Assembly (NCBI RefSeq): GCF_028993555.1
Contig: NZ_CP118610.1
Span: 744,001-808,000 of the forward strand
DNA from: Ensifer adhaerens
GTDB lineage: Bacteria > Pseudomonadota > Alphaproteobacteria > Rhizobiales > Rhizobiaceae
Direction: 5' to 3'
DNA: 64,000 nucleotides
Shown: piece after piece, positions 8,581 through 18,752 of the stretch
Numbering within the stretch: the first letter of the stretch is position 1
How the letters are laid out: each line of letters starts with the position of its first letter
The notes under the pieces: generated by a model
The model's database searches: none
Seen by the model: the letters and a program-made list of their open reading frames with translations, nothing else
What the model was told of the DNA's origin: nothing
Position numbers and translations under genes: made by a program

Positions 8581-9429
8581 CCGATCCTCCCGGGCCTATG
8601 ACGGTTTCATGACGTTTGATGCGGCGGACAATTTCATATCGTAAAGACTTTGTAAATCAGTAGCTTAAATCATTTAAACGATTGAAAAATATTTAAATCG
8701 ATTAATTTTTCGTTGATCCACAGCCGTCTGTCAATTCGCAGATGTGGCAGTGCAGATGCGACTAAATTGGCTGTTCTTTTGAAGTATTTTCGCGAGCGTC
8801 GTTTCCTCTGCGCGAACACCAATCTTCACGTATTCAGGCACGAATAGGATGTGCCGAAAGTCGGCACGCTTGCGTCATGGGTGGCGAAAACCATCGCTAC
8901 GAAATCGAAGGGTGTCAGGGGCTTAGTCAGGCTGCCGGAATCAAGATGCGATCAACGTGACTCAACTTCGCAGGGTGTTGACTCAATTTCCGAACGATCG
9001 CTGCCAAGGGATTCAAAGGAATCGGGAATCGCTAGCTGCTTGATGTTTAGTCTCCGCGATCGGGCTATCGCCGATGCCTTGGCCACCGCGACGCGCGAGC
9101 CAGTGATGATTTCTGAAGTCTAGCGAAACATGCTTAACAAAAGGCTGATTTTCGCATTGCCTCGACGAAGGACGGTGAGCTTCAAGCTCCATTCTCTCAG
9201 CGGCCAGACAGAAGAATCGGTCGCATGAAGCGGTTATCGCTTGTTGGGCCGGGCCCCGGGAAGGGTTCCGTCAAGAACGGAATCGCTGCAATCTAGGGTC
9301 GGAATTCCGGTGAGGTCGATGGGTATTCCAGTGGGTGCCAGACGGCTCGGAAGGCCGACATTCATTTGCCATTCAGCCTCGTTCGGTTATTGCTTCTGCC
9401 ATGATGCTTCCCAAGTCGAAAGTGCGTTC
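8581..9429. other. Long intergenic region, about 850 bases
   Basis: I find no credible gene. The only long frame (8851-9123, plus) has atypical composition and no ribosome site. The part at 8630-8720 is AT-rich for this genome and contains two near-identical 13-mers of form TTAA-N5-TTAA. The rest is of average composition and could hold a small RNA that I cannot define. The end of the region serves as the leader of feuN. Confidence 0.4.
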
Positions 9430-9684
9430 ATGTCTTCACCAGTGATCATAGCCGCGCTTGCTGCAGGCCTCGCGGGCTTCAGCCCGCCTGCGATCAACGT
9501 GCCGTCGGATAATGTCGTCCGTGTGGCTGGCGATTGCAGCGCGGCCGCTGCACAGGTGGTCGCCGACACCGGCGGCGAGTTGCTGTCGGCACAACCGACG
9601 TCCGATGGCCAGTGTGTGATCACGGTGCTTGTTCCCGGTAATGGCGGGCGACCGAAAAAGGTGACCGTCAAGGTGCCGATGTAA
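9430..9684 (+). CDS. feuN: FeuN-like small periplasmic modulator
   Basis: 84 residues: a short hydrophobic N-terminal export signal (PVIIAALAAGLAGFSPPA), then a small domain with two cysteines (GDCSAAAAQVV, DGQCVITVLVPGNG) and a basic end (GRPKKVTVKVPM). In Sinorhizobium meliloti the gene just upstream of feuP encodes FeuN, a small periplasmic protein that restrains the sensor kinase FeuQ. Size, export signal and position (142 bases before feuP, same strand) all fit. ATG 9430 is chosen because the signal peptide starts there; the longer in-frame start at 9241 would precede it with atypical sequence. Confidence 0.75.
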   Translation: MSSPVIIAALAAGLAGFSPPAINVPSDNVVRVAGDCSAAAAQVVADTGGELLSAQPTSDGQCVITVLVPGNGGRPKKVTVKVPM

Positions 9685-9825
9685 GCGACCCTGCGGTACC
9701 GTGCGTCTTGTCCGACGCGAAAAGGTCGCTGCAGCGCTTTGAATGCCTGCATGTTTCTGTCCTTAAATCGGCTAGGATCTAACGAAACAAGCAGCGGGGA
9801 TGGCCGCGAGAGGAAGTAGAGACGA

Positions 9826-10497
9826 ATGCGCATTCTGATTGTCGAGGACGACGCCAACCTGAACCGGCAGCTCGCCGAAGTGCTGAAGGAGGCCGGCTAC
9901 GTCGTCGATCAGGCCTATGACGGCGAGGAGGGCCATTATCTCGGCGACGCCGAGCCCTACGATGCCGTGATCCTCGACATTGGCCTGCCGGAAATGGACG
10001 GCATCACGGTCCTGGAGAAGTGGCGCGGCGATGGCAAGACTATGCCGGTGCTGATCCTGACGGCGCGCGATCGCTGGAGCGACAAGGTCGCGGGCATCGA
10101 CGCCGGCGCCGACGACTATGTCGCCAAGCCCTTCCATGTCGAAGAGGTTCTCGCCCGCATCCGCGCCCTGATCCGCCGTGCCGCCGGCCATGCGAGCTCG
10201 GAGATCGTCTGCGGCCCGGTGCGCCTCGATACCAAGGGCTCCAAGGCAACCGTCGATGGCGTGGCCCTCAAGCTGACGTCGCACGAGTTCCGGCTGCTCT
10301 CCTATCTCATGCACCACATGGGGCAGGTCGTTTCGCGCACGGAGCTGGTCGAGCATATGTACGATCAGGATTTCGATCGCGATTCCAATACGATCGAAGT
10401 GTTCATCGGCCGGCTGCGCAAGAAGATCGGCAACGACCTGATCGAAACGGTGCGCGGTCTCGGATACCGAATGCAAGCGCCGGGCAATGGCAATTAG
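9826..10497 (+). CDS. feuP: FeuP response regulator (OmpR family)
   Basis: 223 residues. The receiver domain (1-115) has the acidic pocket E7-D8-D9, phospho-acceptor D51 (AVILDIGLPEMDG), the Thr of LILTARD and the Lys of DDYVAKPFH. The C-terminal winged helix (about 128-218) ends with the typical NTIEVFIGRLRKKIG and TVRGLGYRM. With FeuQ it controls cyclic glucan export (ndvA) and osmoadaptation in S. meliloti. The end overlaps the feuQ start by 11 bases, so the two are translationally coupled. Confidence 0.88.
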   Translation: MRILIVEDDANLNRQLAEVLKEAGYVVDQAYDGEEGHYLGDAEPYDAVILDIGLPEMDGITVLEKWRGDGKTMPVLILTARDRWSDKVAGIDAGADDYVAKPFHVEEVLARIRALIRRAAGHASSEIVCGPVRLDTKGSKATVDGVALKLTSHEFRLLSYLMHHMGQVVSRTELVEHMYDQDFDRDSNTIEVFIGRLRKKIGNDLIETVRGLGYRMQAPGNGN

Positions 10498-11872
10498 ATC
10501 GCTCACAGCCCGCGTCCTGGCGGTTTCAACCGTCTGGGCCGTCGTCGCCCTGGTCGTGATCGGCGTGGTCATTTCCGAGCTCTATCGCCAGGGTTCCGAG
10601 CGCGGTTTCAAGGACCTTTTGCGCGCGCAGCTTTTCAACGTCGTCAATTCGATTTCCGTCAATGAGAAAACGGTGCTTTCAGGTAGCCCGCAGCTCGGTG
10701 ACCTCCGCTTTTCACAGCCGCAGACCGGCTGGTACTGGATCGTCGATCCGATCGGCGAATTCGATACACCGCCCCTGATCTCGACGTCGCTCGGCAACGG
10801 CAAGCTACCGATCGCCAGCGTCGATGAGGTTCCGTTCGACACCGGCTACGTCCGCTTCTACACCACCAAGGATCCGTTCGGAAACGAGGTCGAGGTTTCA
10901 GAGACCGAGGTCGTGTTGGACATCCAGGGCCACACCGCACGCTTTCGCGTGGCCGGCAACCGCGACGTGCTCGAGGCCGACATCAATCGCTTCACCCGCA
11001 ATCTTACTATCGCGCTCTCCATCTTCGGTCTCGGCGGCCTCGGCGTGAACGCCCTGACCATTCTCTTCGGCCTGCGTCCGCTCGATCAGGTCCGCCGCTC
11101 GCTGGAGAAAATCCGGACCGGCGAAAGCGAGAGGCTCGATGGAGCCTTCCCGCGCGAAATCCAGCCGCTGGCCAACGAAGTCAACGCCCTGATCGACAGC
11201 AATCGCCGCATCGTCGAGCGTGCCCGCATGCAGGTCGGCAACCTCGCGCATTCGCTGAAGACGCCGATCGCCGTGCTCCTCAACGAGGCCCGCGTGCTCG
11301 ATGCGTCGCATGGCGAGCTGGTGCGCAGCCAGGTCGACGCGATGCAGACCCAGGTTCAATCCTATCTCAGCCGCGCGCGGATTGCGGCGCAACGGGAATC
11401 CGTGCTGGCGAGGACCGAGGCACAGCCGGCGCTTGAGCGTCTGGTTCGGGTGATGCGCAAGCTCAACCCGGAAAAGCAGGTCCATCTGTCGATCAATCCG
11501 CCGGCATTGGTGCTGGCGATGGAGTTGCAGGATGTCGAGGAAACCGTTGGCAACCTGCTTGAAAACGCCGCCCGCCACGCCCGTGGCGAAGTATGGTTGA
11601 ATGTGCGGCCAGCGCCGATCGAACTGCATGCGAAGGAGCCTGGACGGCAGTGGATCGTGCTCGACATCGATGACGACGGTCCGGGGCTCAATCCCGACCA
11701 GATTGCGCTGGCGATGAAGCGTGGCAAGCGGCTTGACGAAAGCAAGCCTGGAACCGGGCTCGGGCTTTCGATCGTCAGCGAGATCGTCCGGGAGTACCAA
11801 GGCACCATCACGCTGTCGCGGCGGGACGAAGGGGGCTTGCGTGCGCAGCTCCTCCTGCCGGCCGCGGCCTAG
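10487..11872 (+). CDS. feuQ: FeuQ sensor histidine kinase
   Basis: 461 residues. Membrane segment 1 (about 8-30), a periplasmic sensor region (about 31-170) that would be the contact site for FeuN, membrane segment 2 (about 172-194), a HAMP-like linker, then the dimerisation and phosphotransfer helix with H255 in NLAHSLKTPIAVLLNEA. The ATPase domain shows the N box (NLLENAARHA, N360), DIDDDGPGL and GTGLGLSIV. This Phe-less PhoQ-like organisation fits FeuQ. The start ATG lies inside the end of feuP. No gene for an additional phosphorelay partner is adjacent. Confidence 0.88.
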   Translation: MAIRSLTARVLAVSTVWAVVALVVIGVVISELYRQGSERGFKDLLRAQLFNVVNSISVNEKTVLSGSPQLGDLRFSQPQTGWYWIVDPIGEFDTPPLISTSLGNGKLPIASVDEVPFDTGYVRFYTTKDPFGNEVEVSETEVVLDIQGHTARFRVAGNRDVLEADINRFTRNLTIALSIFGLGGLGVNALTILFGLRPLDQVRRSLEKIRTGESERLDGAFPREIQPLANEVNALIDSNRRIVERARMQVGNLAHSLKTPIAVLLNEARVLDASHGELVRSQVDAMQTQVQSYLSRARIAAQRESVLARTEAQPALERLVRVMRKLNPEKQVHLSINPPALVLAMELQDVEETVGNLLENAARHARGEVWLNVRPAPIELHAKEPGRQWIVLDIDDDGPGLNPDQIALAMKRGKRLDESKPGTGLGLSIVSEIVREYQGTITLSRRDEGGLRAQLLLPAAA

Positions 11873-12089
11873 AGCAAGATGAGGAAGCGCGTGCACGGTT
11901 TCGTGATCTAGGTGTCACACCCGTGCTCGAAAATGTCGCATCGGCAGGGCACGCCGTTGCCTCGGTAGGCGGGGAATGCCAAAAGAAAATCAAGGACAAG
12001 TCGTCGTTTGACCCGAATGTATGGGGTTCTTGGGTGCGGCTTCGGATAGGGATGGTTGAGTGTCGCGGATCATGAGGAACCAGGCAGAA

Positions 12090-12533
12090 ATGGCACGGAC
12101 TTTTGTCGTTGGCGGTAGGATCGTGGTGATCGCGTCGGCCGTGGCTCTTGCTGGTTGCGGCACGACCGCGGGCGGCAAGGGTGCTGCAGCCGGCCTCGGC
12201 TCGACCGCGACCCGCGGCGTCTCCTCGACGACCTACATCGCTGCGCTTCAGGGCGGCGTGATCGGTGGCCTTGGCGATCTCGATATCGGTACGTCCGACC
12301 GCCAGCGTGCACTTGAGGCCGAATATCGCGCGCTCGAGGCGGCACCGGGTGGCCAGCCTGTGACGTGGAACGGACGCGGCGTCAGCGGCTCCGTCGTTGC
12401 TGCCGCCCCCTATCAGGTCGGATCGCAGAACTGCCGCCAGTACAGCCATACTGTTACGATCAAGAGCCAGGCGAAGACGGCCCGGGGTGCTGCCTGCCGC
12501 AATCCCGACGGCAGCTGGACGCCGCTGACCTGA
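12090..12533 (+). CDS. 17 kDa surface-antigen-like lipoprotein
   Basis: 147 residues with the ATG at 12090 (GAGGA about 11 bases upstream); an ATG at 12072 and a GTG at 12060 are in-frame alternatives. The N-terminus is a lipoprotein signal (RIVVIASAVALAGC, lipobox LAGC with Cys at about 23), followed by a Gly-rich stretch. The C-terminal half, ending with NCRQYSHTV, AKTARGAACRNPDGSW and TPL, matches the C-terminal domain of the Rickettsia 17 kDa surface antigen / RT0821-type family common in alphaproteobacteria. It is probably an outer-membrane lipoprotein; the role is unknown. Confidence 0.75.
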   Translation: MARTFVVGGRIVVIASAVALAGCGTTAGGKGAAAGLGSTATRGVSSTTYIAALQGGVIGGLGDLDIGTSDRQRALEAEYRALEAAPGGQPVTWNGRGVSGSVVAAAPYQVGSQNCRQYSHTVTIKSQAKTARGAACRNPDGSWTPLT

Positions 12534-12662
12534 GCGCAGCTTCTTTGAGGCGTCCGCGCGTTAGCAGGCGACTTGATCGGACGTTGCGGCGAAACGCCTC
12601 AAATCTCCGTCATGACAGGTTTTCGAGTTGGAATGGCATGGGCCTCATAGTATTGAGCGTCC

Positions 12663-13805
12663 ATGTTGTTCTGGATCCTCGTCGCCACTTTGACGGCGGC
12701 CGTCGCCGCCGTGCTGATCCTCCCGCTGATGCGGGCAGGGGAAGCCCCATCGTCTCCCCACAGCCATGACATCGAGGTCTATCGCGACCAGCTCGACGAA
12801 CTGAAGCGCGATCAGGACAGCGGCCTGATCGGCAGCGACGATGCCGAGCTTGCGCGCGCCGAGGTGGCGCGCCGGTTGCTGGCCGCCGGCGAGAGCGACC
12901 GCGATGCGGCACTGCCCGTTTCGCCGCGGCGAGGGGCCAATCGTCTGGCCCAGGCCTTCGTGCTGCTCTGTCTTCCCGCCGTCGGGCTCTGTCTTTATTT
13001 GTTGACCGGCAGCCCGGGCGTGCCGGCGCAGCCGCTTGCCGCTCGTCTTGCCGATCCCAATGGCGACATCAATGTTCTGATTGCCAAGGCCGAAAACCAC
13101 CTTGCGGTGAACCCGAACGATGGCGCCGGCTGGGATCTGCTCGCGCCGATCTACATGCGCAACGGCCGCATCGAGGAAGCGGTGGATGCCTATGACCGGG
13201 CGATCCGCTTGCTGGGGCCGACGCCCGCACGTCTCGGTGGATACGCGGAGGCCCTCGTCGTGCAGTCCGACGGCCTCGTGACGACGAAGGCGCAGGAAGC
13301 ACTCCAGCAGGCATTGACGCTCGACCCAAACGACCCGCGCTCGGAGTTCTACCTTGCCCTCGGCCTCAAGCAGGAAGGCAAGAAGGACGAGGCGCTGACC
13401 GCCTTCAACAGGCTGGTTGCGACATCGCCTGCGGATGCACCCTGGCTGCCGCTCGTCAAGCAGCATGTGGCAGAACTCACGGGTGCCGGCGCCACCAGCG
13501 CGGCCGCACCTGGCAATCCGAGCGCCGAAGACGTCGCGGCCGCGCAGACTATGACCTCCGGCGATCGTCAGGAAATGATCCGCGGCATGGTCGAAAGCCT
13601 CGAAAGCCGCCTCAAGCAAAATCCGGACAACCTCGAAGGTTGGGCGCGACTGATCCGCTCCCATGTTGTCCTTGATCAACGAGACAAGGCCGCGGCCGCG
13701 CTAAAGGAAGGCCTAAAGACCTTCCCGGCCGATGGCGACGGGGGCAAACAGCTCCTGGCGCTTGCTCGTCAACTCGGGATTGCGACCGATGGAGTGACGC
13801 AATGA
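12663..13805 (+). CDS. ccmI: Cytochrome c maturation protein CcmI (CycH)
   Basis: 380 residues. An N-terminal membrane segment ([20 protein letters not shown]), a cytoplasmic loop with the family phrase [21 protein letters not shown], a second membrane segment (about 99-117) and a periplasmic TPR domain (about 135-375) with units [13 protein letters not shown], [15 protein letters not shown] and [14 protein letters not shown]. CcmI is the apocytochrome c chaperone that passes the substrate to CcmF/CcmH. First gene of the operon; its stop overlaps the ccmE start in ATGA. Confidence 0.93.
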   Translation: MLFWILVATLTAAVAAVLILPLMRAGEAPSSPHSHDIEVYRDQLDELKRDQDSGLIGSDDAELARAEVARRLLAAGESDRDAALPVSPRRGANRLAQAFVLLCLPAVGLCLYLLTGSPGVPAQPLAARLADPNGDINVLIAKAENHLAVNPNDGAGWDLLAPIYMRNGRIEEAVDAYDRAIRLLGPTPARLGGYAEALVVQSDGLVTTKAQEALQQALTLDPNDPRSEFYLALGLKQEGKKDEALTAFNRLVATSPADAPWLPLVKQHVAELTGAGATSAAAPGNPSAEDVAAAQTMTSGDRQEMIRGMVESLESRLKQNPDNLEGWARLIRSHVVLDQRDKAAAALKEGLKTFPADGDGGKQLLALARQLGIATDGVTQ

Positions 13806-14254
13806 CGCGCAAACAAAAAAGACTGGCGATCATCGGCGGCGGTGTCGGCTTCCTGGTGCTCGCAGCCTTTCTTGTGATGTTCGCCTTCAGCCAGGCGATC
13901 GCCTATTTCTACGTGCCGAGCGATCTCGCCAAGGCGAGCGTCTCTCCAGGCACGCGCATCCGCCTCGGCGGCGTTGTCGAGGGGGGGTCGGTGAAGCGCG
14001 GCGACGGCAAGACCGTCACCTTCACCGTCACCGATACGCTCGCCGGCGTGCCGGTGACCTACACGGGCATTCTGCCCGACCTGTTCCGCGAAGGGCAGGG
14101 CGTGGTGACGGAGGGAGCCTTCGTTCAAGGGAGCTCCGTTTTCGTGGCGGATACGGTTCTCGCCAAGCACGACGAGACCTATATGCCGAAGGATGTCGCC
14201 GACCGCTTGAAGGCGCAGGGCGTTGAGCTCAGCGGGAAGGAAACCATTAAATGA
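13802..14254 (+). CDS. ccmE: Haem chaperone CcmE (CycJ)
   Basis: 150 residues. The N-terminal membrane anchor ([20 protein letters not shown]) is followed by an OB-fold periplasmic domain. The covalent haem-binding histidine is H123 in AKHDETYMP, matching the HxxxY-type motif of the family. It receives haem from CcmC/CcmD and delivers it to CcmF. It overlaps both neighbours by ATGA (13802-13805 and 14251-14254). ccmABCD are not in this window. Confidence 0.94.
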   Translation: MTRKQKRLAIIGGGVGFLVLAAFLVMFAFSQAIAYFYVPSDLAKASVSPGTRIRLGGVVEGGSVKRGDGKTVTFTVTDTLAGVPVTYTGILPDLFREGQGVVTEGAFVQGSSVFVADTVLAKHDETYMPKDVADRLKAQGVELSGKETIK

Positions 14255-16239
14255 TCATCGAGCTCGGACATTATGCGCTGGTCCTGGCATTGGCGACCGC
14301 GGTCATCCAGGCCGCATTGCCGATCCTCGGAGCACGGCTGAATGATCGCGGCTTGATGGAACTGGCGTCGAGCGCAGCCGTTGCCTGCTTTCTTCTGGTC
14401 GCCTTCGCTTTCGTCGTGCTCACCTTCGCATATGTGACCTCGGACTTCTCGGTTCGAAACGTCTGGGAAAACTCCCACTCGCTGAAGCCGCTGATCTACA
14501 AGATCTCCGGTGTGTGGGGGAACCACGAAGGCTCCATGCTGCTGTGGCTGCTGATCCTGACGTTCTTTTCCGCACTGGTCGCAGCCTTCGGACGCAACCT
14601 GCCGGAAACGCTGAAGGCGAACGTGCTCGCCGTCCAGGCCTGGATCGCCATGGCCTTTGCTCTCTTCATTCTGCTGACGTCCAACCCGTTCGCGCGGTTG
14701 ATGCCGGCTCCGGGTGAGGGCAAGGACCTGAACCCGATCCTGCAGGACGTCGGCCTCGCCATTCATCCGCCGCTGCTCTATCTCGGCTATGTCGGCTTTT
14801 CCGTCTGCTTCTCTTTCGCGATTGCGGCGCTTATCGAGGGGCGCATCGATGCCGCCTGGGCGCGCTGGGTGCGCCCGTGGGCGCTCGCGGCCTGGACATT
14901 CCTCACCGCGGGCATTTCCATGGGCTCCTACTGGGCCTATTACGAGCTCGGCTGGGGCGGCTGGTGGTTCTGGGACCCGGTGGAAAACGCCTCCTTCATG
15001 CCCTGGCTCGCGGGCACGGCGCTGTTGCATTCGGCCTTGGTCATGGAGAAGCGCGAGGCGCTGAAGATCTGGACCGTGTTGCTCGCGATCATGACCTTCT
15101 CGCTGTCGCTGCTCGGCACGTTCCTTGTGCGCTCAGGCGTGCTGACCTCGGTTCATGCCTTCGCCACGGATCCGACGCGCGGCATCTTCATTCTTGCGAT
15201 CCTCGTCTTCTTCATTGGCGGCGCCTTCACGCTCTTCGCCCTGCGCGCCTCGCACCTGAAAGCCGGCGGCATCTTCGCGCCGATTTCGCGCGAGGGCGCA
15301 CTGGTCTTCAACAACCTGATCCTGACGACGGCAACGGCGACGGTGCTGACCGGCACGCTCTACCCGCTGGTGCTGGAGGGGCTCACCGGCGACAAGATCT
15401 CCGTCGGCCCGCCGTTCTTCAACATGACTTTCGGTCTTCTGATGCTGCCGCTGCTCTTCGCGGTCCCGTTCGGCCCGTTGCTCGCCTGGAAGCGCGGTGA
15501 CCTTTTCGGCGTCGCCCAGCGGCTCTTCGCGTCCGTTGCGATCGGTCTCGTCTTCGGCACTGTTTACTATTACGTGATGAATGGCGGCCCGGTTCTGGCG
15601 CTCTTCGGAATTGCTCTTGGCGTCTATTTGATAGCCGGCTCCCTGACCGATCTCGCCTTGCGCTCCGGTCTCGGCAAGGTCGCAGGCAACGTGGCTTGGC
15701 GGCGCTTCACTGGCCTGCCGCGTTCCGCCTTCGGCACCGCGCTTGCCCACATTGGCCTCGGCGTCACCCTGATCGGCATAGTCGCCGTCACGGCGTTCGA
15801 AACCGAGACCGTGGTGGAGATGAAACCCGGGATGACGGTCGACGCCGGTGGTTATACCCTGCGCTTCGATGGCATGCGCAACGGCAGCGGCCCGAACTAC
15901 ACCGAAGAGTCCGGCCACTTCACCATCAGCCGCGGCGGCGTCGCCGTTTCCGAGGTCTGGTCGTCAAAGCGCCTTTATCAGGCGCGCCGCATGCCGACGA
16001 CGGAAGCGGGCATCCGCACCTTCGGCCTCAGCCAGCTCTATGTTTCGCTCGGCGACCAGATCAGCGAAGGCGGCATCGTCGTGCGCATCTGGTGGAAGCC
16101 GATGATCCTGTGCATCTGGGGTGGAACCCTGTTCATGATGGCCGGCGGTTTCGTATCGTTGAGCGACCGTCGTCTACGGGTCGGCGCTCCGGCGCGGGCC
16201 AAGCGGGCAAAGACAGTGCCGGTGGGAGCTGCCGAATGA
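14251..16239 (+). CDS. ccmF: Haem lyase subunit CcmF (CycK)
   Basis: 662-residue polytopic membrane protein. The tryptophan-rich haem-handling motif is intact ([20 protein letters not shown], around residue 232), as are histidine-bearing segments near NHEGSMLLW and [11 protein letters not shown]. Many hydrophobic segments run from residue 5 to 470, and there is a large periplasmic domain before the last helix ([17 protein letters not shown]). With CcmH and CcmI it attaches haem to apocytochrome c. ATGA overlaps on both sides. Confidence 0.95.
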   Translation: MIIELGHYALVLALATAVIQAALPILGARLNDRGLMELASSAAVACFLLVAFAFVVLTFAYVTSDFSVRNVWENSHSLKPLIYKISGVWGNHEGSMLLWLLILTFFSALVAAFGRNLPETLKANVLAVQAWIAMAFALFILLTSNPFARLMPAPGEGKDLNPILQDVGLAIHPPLLYLGYVGFSVCFSFAIAALIEGRIDAAWARWVRPWALAAWTFLTAGISMGSYWAYYELGWGGWWFWDPVENASFMPWLAGTALLHSALVMEKREALKIWTVLLAIMTFSLSLLGTFLVRSGVLTSVHAFATDPTRGIFILAILVFFIGGAFTLFALRASHLKAGGIFAPISREGALVFNNLILTTATATVLTGTLYPLVLEGLTGDKISVGPPFFNMTFGLLMLPLLFAVPFGPLLAWKRGDLFGVAQRLFASVAIGLVFGTVYYYVMNGGPVLALFGIALGVYLIAGSLTDLALRSGLGKVAGNVAWRRFTGLPRSAFGTALAHIGLGVTLIGIVAVTAFETETVVEMKPGMTVDAGGYTLRFDGMRNGSGPNYTEESGHFTISRGGVAVSEVWSSKRLYQARRMPTTEAGIRTFGLSQLYVSLGDQISEGGIVVRIWWKPMILCIWGGTLFMMAGGFVSLSDRRLRVGAPARAKRAKTVPVGAAE

Positions 16240-16691
16240 CCCGTCTGCTCCTGGCGCTTCTGCTGTTCCTCTCGCCTGTCGGCTCGGCCTTCGCGGTCAA
16301 CCCGGACGAAGTGCTCGCCGACCCTGCGCTCGAGGCGCGGGCACGGGCGATCTCGGCCGAACTGCGCTGCATGGTCTGCCAGAACCAGTCGATCGACGAT
16401 TCCAACGCCGAGCTCGCCAAGGACCTGCGGGTGCTTGTGCGCGAGCGGCTGGCCAATGGCGATAGCGACGAAGCGGTCATCGATTACGTCGTTTCCCGTT
16501 ATGGCGAATTCGTGCTGCTGAAGCCGCGTTTCGAAACGAAGACGCTGATCCTGTGGGGCATGCCGGCGACCCTGCTGCTGGTCGGGGCGATCACCCTTGT
16601 CGTTGCGGCCCGCCGCCGCGGGGCCCAAGCAAAGGGAACGCCGCTTTCCGAGGACGAGAAGGAAAAGCTGAAGAAACTGCTTCAGCCCTAG
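16236..16691 (+). CDS. ccmH: CcmH (CycL) thiol reductant of cytochrome c haem lyase
   Basis: 151 residues. Signal peptide ([17 protein letters not shown]), then the redox motif [19 protein letters not shown] with the CxxC pair (LRCxxCQNQ) that reduces the apocytochrome haem site. A C-terminal membrane helix follows ([20 protein letters not shown]). It starts inside the ccmF stop (ATGA). It is the last gene of the operon; an inverted repeat (CTGTCGCC at 16693-16700, GGCGACAG at 16711-16718) just after the stop may close the transcript, but lacks a U tract. Confidence 0.95.
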   Translation: MTRLLLALLLFLSPVGSAFAVNPDEVLADPALEARARAISAELRCMVCQNQSIDDSNAELAKDLRVLVRERLANGDSDEAVIDYVVSRYGEFVLLKPRFETKTLILWGMPATLLLVGAITLVVAARRRGAQAKGTPLSEDEKEKLKKLLQP

Positions 16692-17001
16692 CCTGTCGCC
16701 GGGGTGGTTCGGCGACAGAATATCTTGAAATGGTTGGAAATTATCCGCCGTACCGCACGACCGTCGCGCTGCGCGGCGTCGCGTGACGGCCAGCCGCGCA
16801 TGCGCCCTTTGTCGCGTTCCGCAACATTACCAAAAATTCATTCTCCGGACAGAACTCAGTAAGGTCCCATCCGTTACATCTTTCGTCATCGGCTGTTCCT
16901 CCAGTCAGCCAAACGAGCCCGCCTCTTCCTGAAGGCGGGCATCGCAACCAGGTTTCGGTGCGGCTTTCTGGCTGCATCAAGGAAGAGAAAAGGCAAAACG
17001 G
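16692..17001. other. Intergenic region between ccmH and degP
   Basis: 310 bases. It holds the terminator-like inverted repeat directly after ccmH (16693-16718) and, toward degP, a presumed promoter region. I could not assign a convincing -35/-10 or extracytoplasmic-sigma site. No coding frame. Confidence 0.4.
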
Positions 17002-18561
17002 ATGTTTACGACCAAATCCCTGCGTCCCTCCCTCAAGACCGTCCTGAAGACCTCGACGGTTGCCGGCCTTGCCGCCGTCATGCTGACCTCCGGCCTGCCG
17101 GCCAGCATCTCCCAGTCCTTTGCGGAAGCGGTGAAGGTGGAAGCACCGTCGGTGCCGAGCTTTGCCAATGTCGTCGACGCGGTTTCGCCGGCCGTCGTTT
17201 CGGTCCGCGTCCAGTCGCGCGTCAATCCGGTTTCCGAAGATGGTAGCGATTTCAGCTTCGGCTTCGGCGGCCGCGGTTTCGATGAACTGCCGGACGATCA
17301 CCCGCTGAAGCGCTTCTTCAAGGAATTCGGCCCGCGCGGTGATGATCGCGCCGAGCGCGGTGGCCCGGGTCACCGTGGCCCGCATGGCGAGGGCCGCCTG
17401 CGTCCGACGTCCCAGGGTTCGGGCTTCTTCATCTCGGAAGACGGCTACCTCGTCACCAACAACCACGTCGTTTCCGACGGCTCGGCCTTCACCGTCATCC
17501 TCAACGACGGAACCGAACTCGATGCCAAGCTGATCGGCAAGGACAGCCGCACCGACCTCGCCGTGCTCAAGGTCGATGACAAGCGCAAGTTCACCTATGT
17601 CGGCTGGGCGGATGACAGCAAGGTCCGTGTCGGTGACTGGGTGGTTGCCGTCGGCAACCCGTTCGGCCTCGGCGGCACCGTGACCTCGGGCATCATCTCG
17701 GCCCGTGGCCGTGACATCGGCTCCGGCCCCTATGACGACTACCTGCAGGTCGATGCTGCCGTGAACCGCGGCAACTCGGGTGGTCCGACCTTCAACCTCT
17801 CCGGCGAAGTGGTCGGCATCAACACCGCGATCTTCTCGCCGTCGGGCGGCAACGTCGGCATCGCCTTTGCGATCCCCGCGGCGGTCGCCAAGGATGTGGT
17901 CGCCGACCTGATCAAGGACGGTTCGGTTTCTCGCGGCTGGCTGGGCGTACAGATCCAGCCCGTCACCAAGGACATCGCTGAATCGCTCGGCCTTGCGGAA
18001 GCAAGCGGCGCGTTGGTCGTCGAGCCGCAGACGGGTTCACCGGGTGAGAAGGCCGGTATCAAGAAGGGCGACGTCGTGACAGCGCTCAACGGCGACACCG
18101 TCAAGGATCCGCGTGACCTTGCTCGCAAGGTTGCTGCGATGCGCCCCGGCACGACCGTGGATCTGAGCCTGTGGCGCAACGGCAAGTCCGAAAGCGTGAA
18201 GCTCGAAATCGGCACGCTGCCGAAGGATGACAAGGAAGCAGCCAAGAGCCAGGACAACCAGTCCGAAGAAGCACAGCCTTCGAGCGAACAGGCATTGGCT
18301 GACCTCGGTGTCACCGTCGTGCCGTCCGACGACGGCAAGGGCGTCACCATCGCCTCTGTCGACGAGGACTCGGACGCCAGTGACCGTGGCCTGAAGACGG
18401 GCGAGAAGATCGTCTCCGTCAACAATCAGGAGGTGAAGTCTGCCGACGATATCCTCAAGGTCATCAACGCTGCCAAGAAGGACGGCCGTAGCAAGGCGCT
18501 CTTCCAGATAGAGGCCGAGAACGGTAGCCGCTTCGTGGCCCTCCCGATCGATCAGGGCTGA
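17002..18561 (+). CDS. degP: Periplasmic serine protease DegP/HtrA
   Basis: 519 residues. A long N-terminal signal (about 1-42, ending SQSFAEA) is followed by a trypsin-like domain with triad H155 (TNNHVV), D185 (SRTDLAVLK) and S259 (RGNSGGP). Two PDZ domains follow, at about 325-400 and 425-515 (VVTALNGDTVKDPRDL; KIVSVNNQEVKSADDIL). A His/Gly/Arg-rich loop (about 110-135, RGGPGHRGPHGEG) is inserted before the active-site histidine. The enzyme degrades or refolds misfolded envelope proteins. Placement between cytochrome c maturation and a two-component pair is typical of rhizobia. GAAAAGG lies close upstream of the ATG. Confidence 0.94.
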   Translation: MFTTKSLRPSLKTVLKTSTVAGLAAVMLTSGLPASISQSFAEAVKVEAPSVPSFANVVDAVSPAVVSVRVQSRVNPVSEDGSDFSFGFGGRGFDELPDDHPLKRFFKEFGPRGDDRAERGGPGHRGPHGEGRLRPTSQGSGFFISEDGYLVTNNHVVSDGSAFTVILNDGTELDAKLIGKDSRTDLAVLKVDDKRKFTYVGWADDSKVRVGDWVVAVGNPFGLGGTVTSGIISARGRDIGSGPYDDYLQVDAAVNRGNSGGPTFNLSGEVVGINTAIFSPSGGNVGIAFAIPAAVAKDVVADLIKDGSVSRGWLGVQIQPVTKDIAESLGLAEASGALVVEPQTGSPGEKAGIKKGDVVTALNGDTVKDPRDLARKVAAMRPGTTVDLSLWRNGKSESVKLEIGTLPKDDKEAAKSQDNQSEEAQPSSEQALADLGVTVVPSDDGKGVTIASVDEDSDASDRGLKTGEKIVSVNNQEVKSADDILKVINAAKKDGRSKALFQIEAENGSRFVALPIDQG

Positions 18562-18585
18562 TCGCGGCAGTCAAATGATTGACCG

Positions 18586-18620
18586 GAGCGCCGCGATTTC
18601 CAAGTGATTTCGCGGCGCTC
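18586..18620 (+). terminator. degP terminator hairpin
   Basis: A perfect 11-base stem, GAGCGCCGCGA (18586-18596) with TCGCGGCGCTC (18610-18620), followed by GCCGTTTTGG. It lies 25 bases after the degP stop. The U tract is short but the stem is strong. Confidence 0.65.
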
Positions 18621-18752
18621 GCCGTTTTGGAGCGGGAGGAGGAAAGGCAAGTGTGTGGTCCGCCAGAATCCGGCTCTTGGCTACGAGAAGCACTCGCCAA
18701 TCCGGTTGTCGGGAAAGCCGAAACCGGTTGAGACAGATAGGGATCCGGGACT

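Noticed and set aside
8851..9123. 90-codon plus-strand frame in the long intergenic region
   Set aside because: No ribosome site, composition unlike neighbours, no recognisable motif; start GTG. Treated as non-coding.
12547..12602. Distant inverted repeat TTGAGGCGT/ACGCCTCAA after the lipoprotein gene
   Set aside because: The arms are 38 bases apart with no U tract; could be a weak stem but not a convincing terminator.
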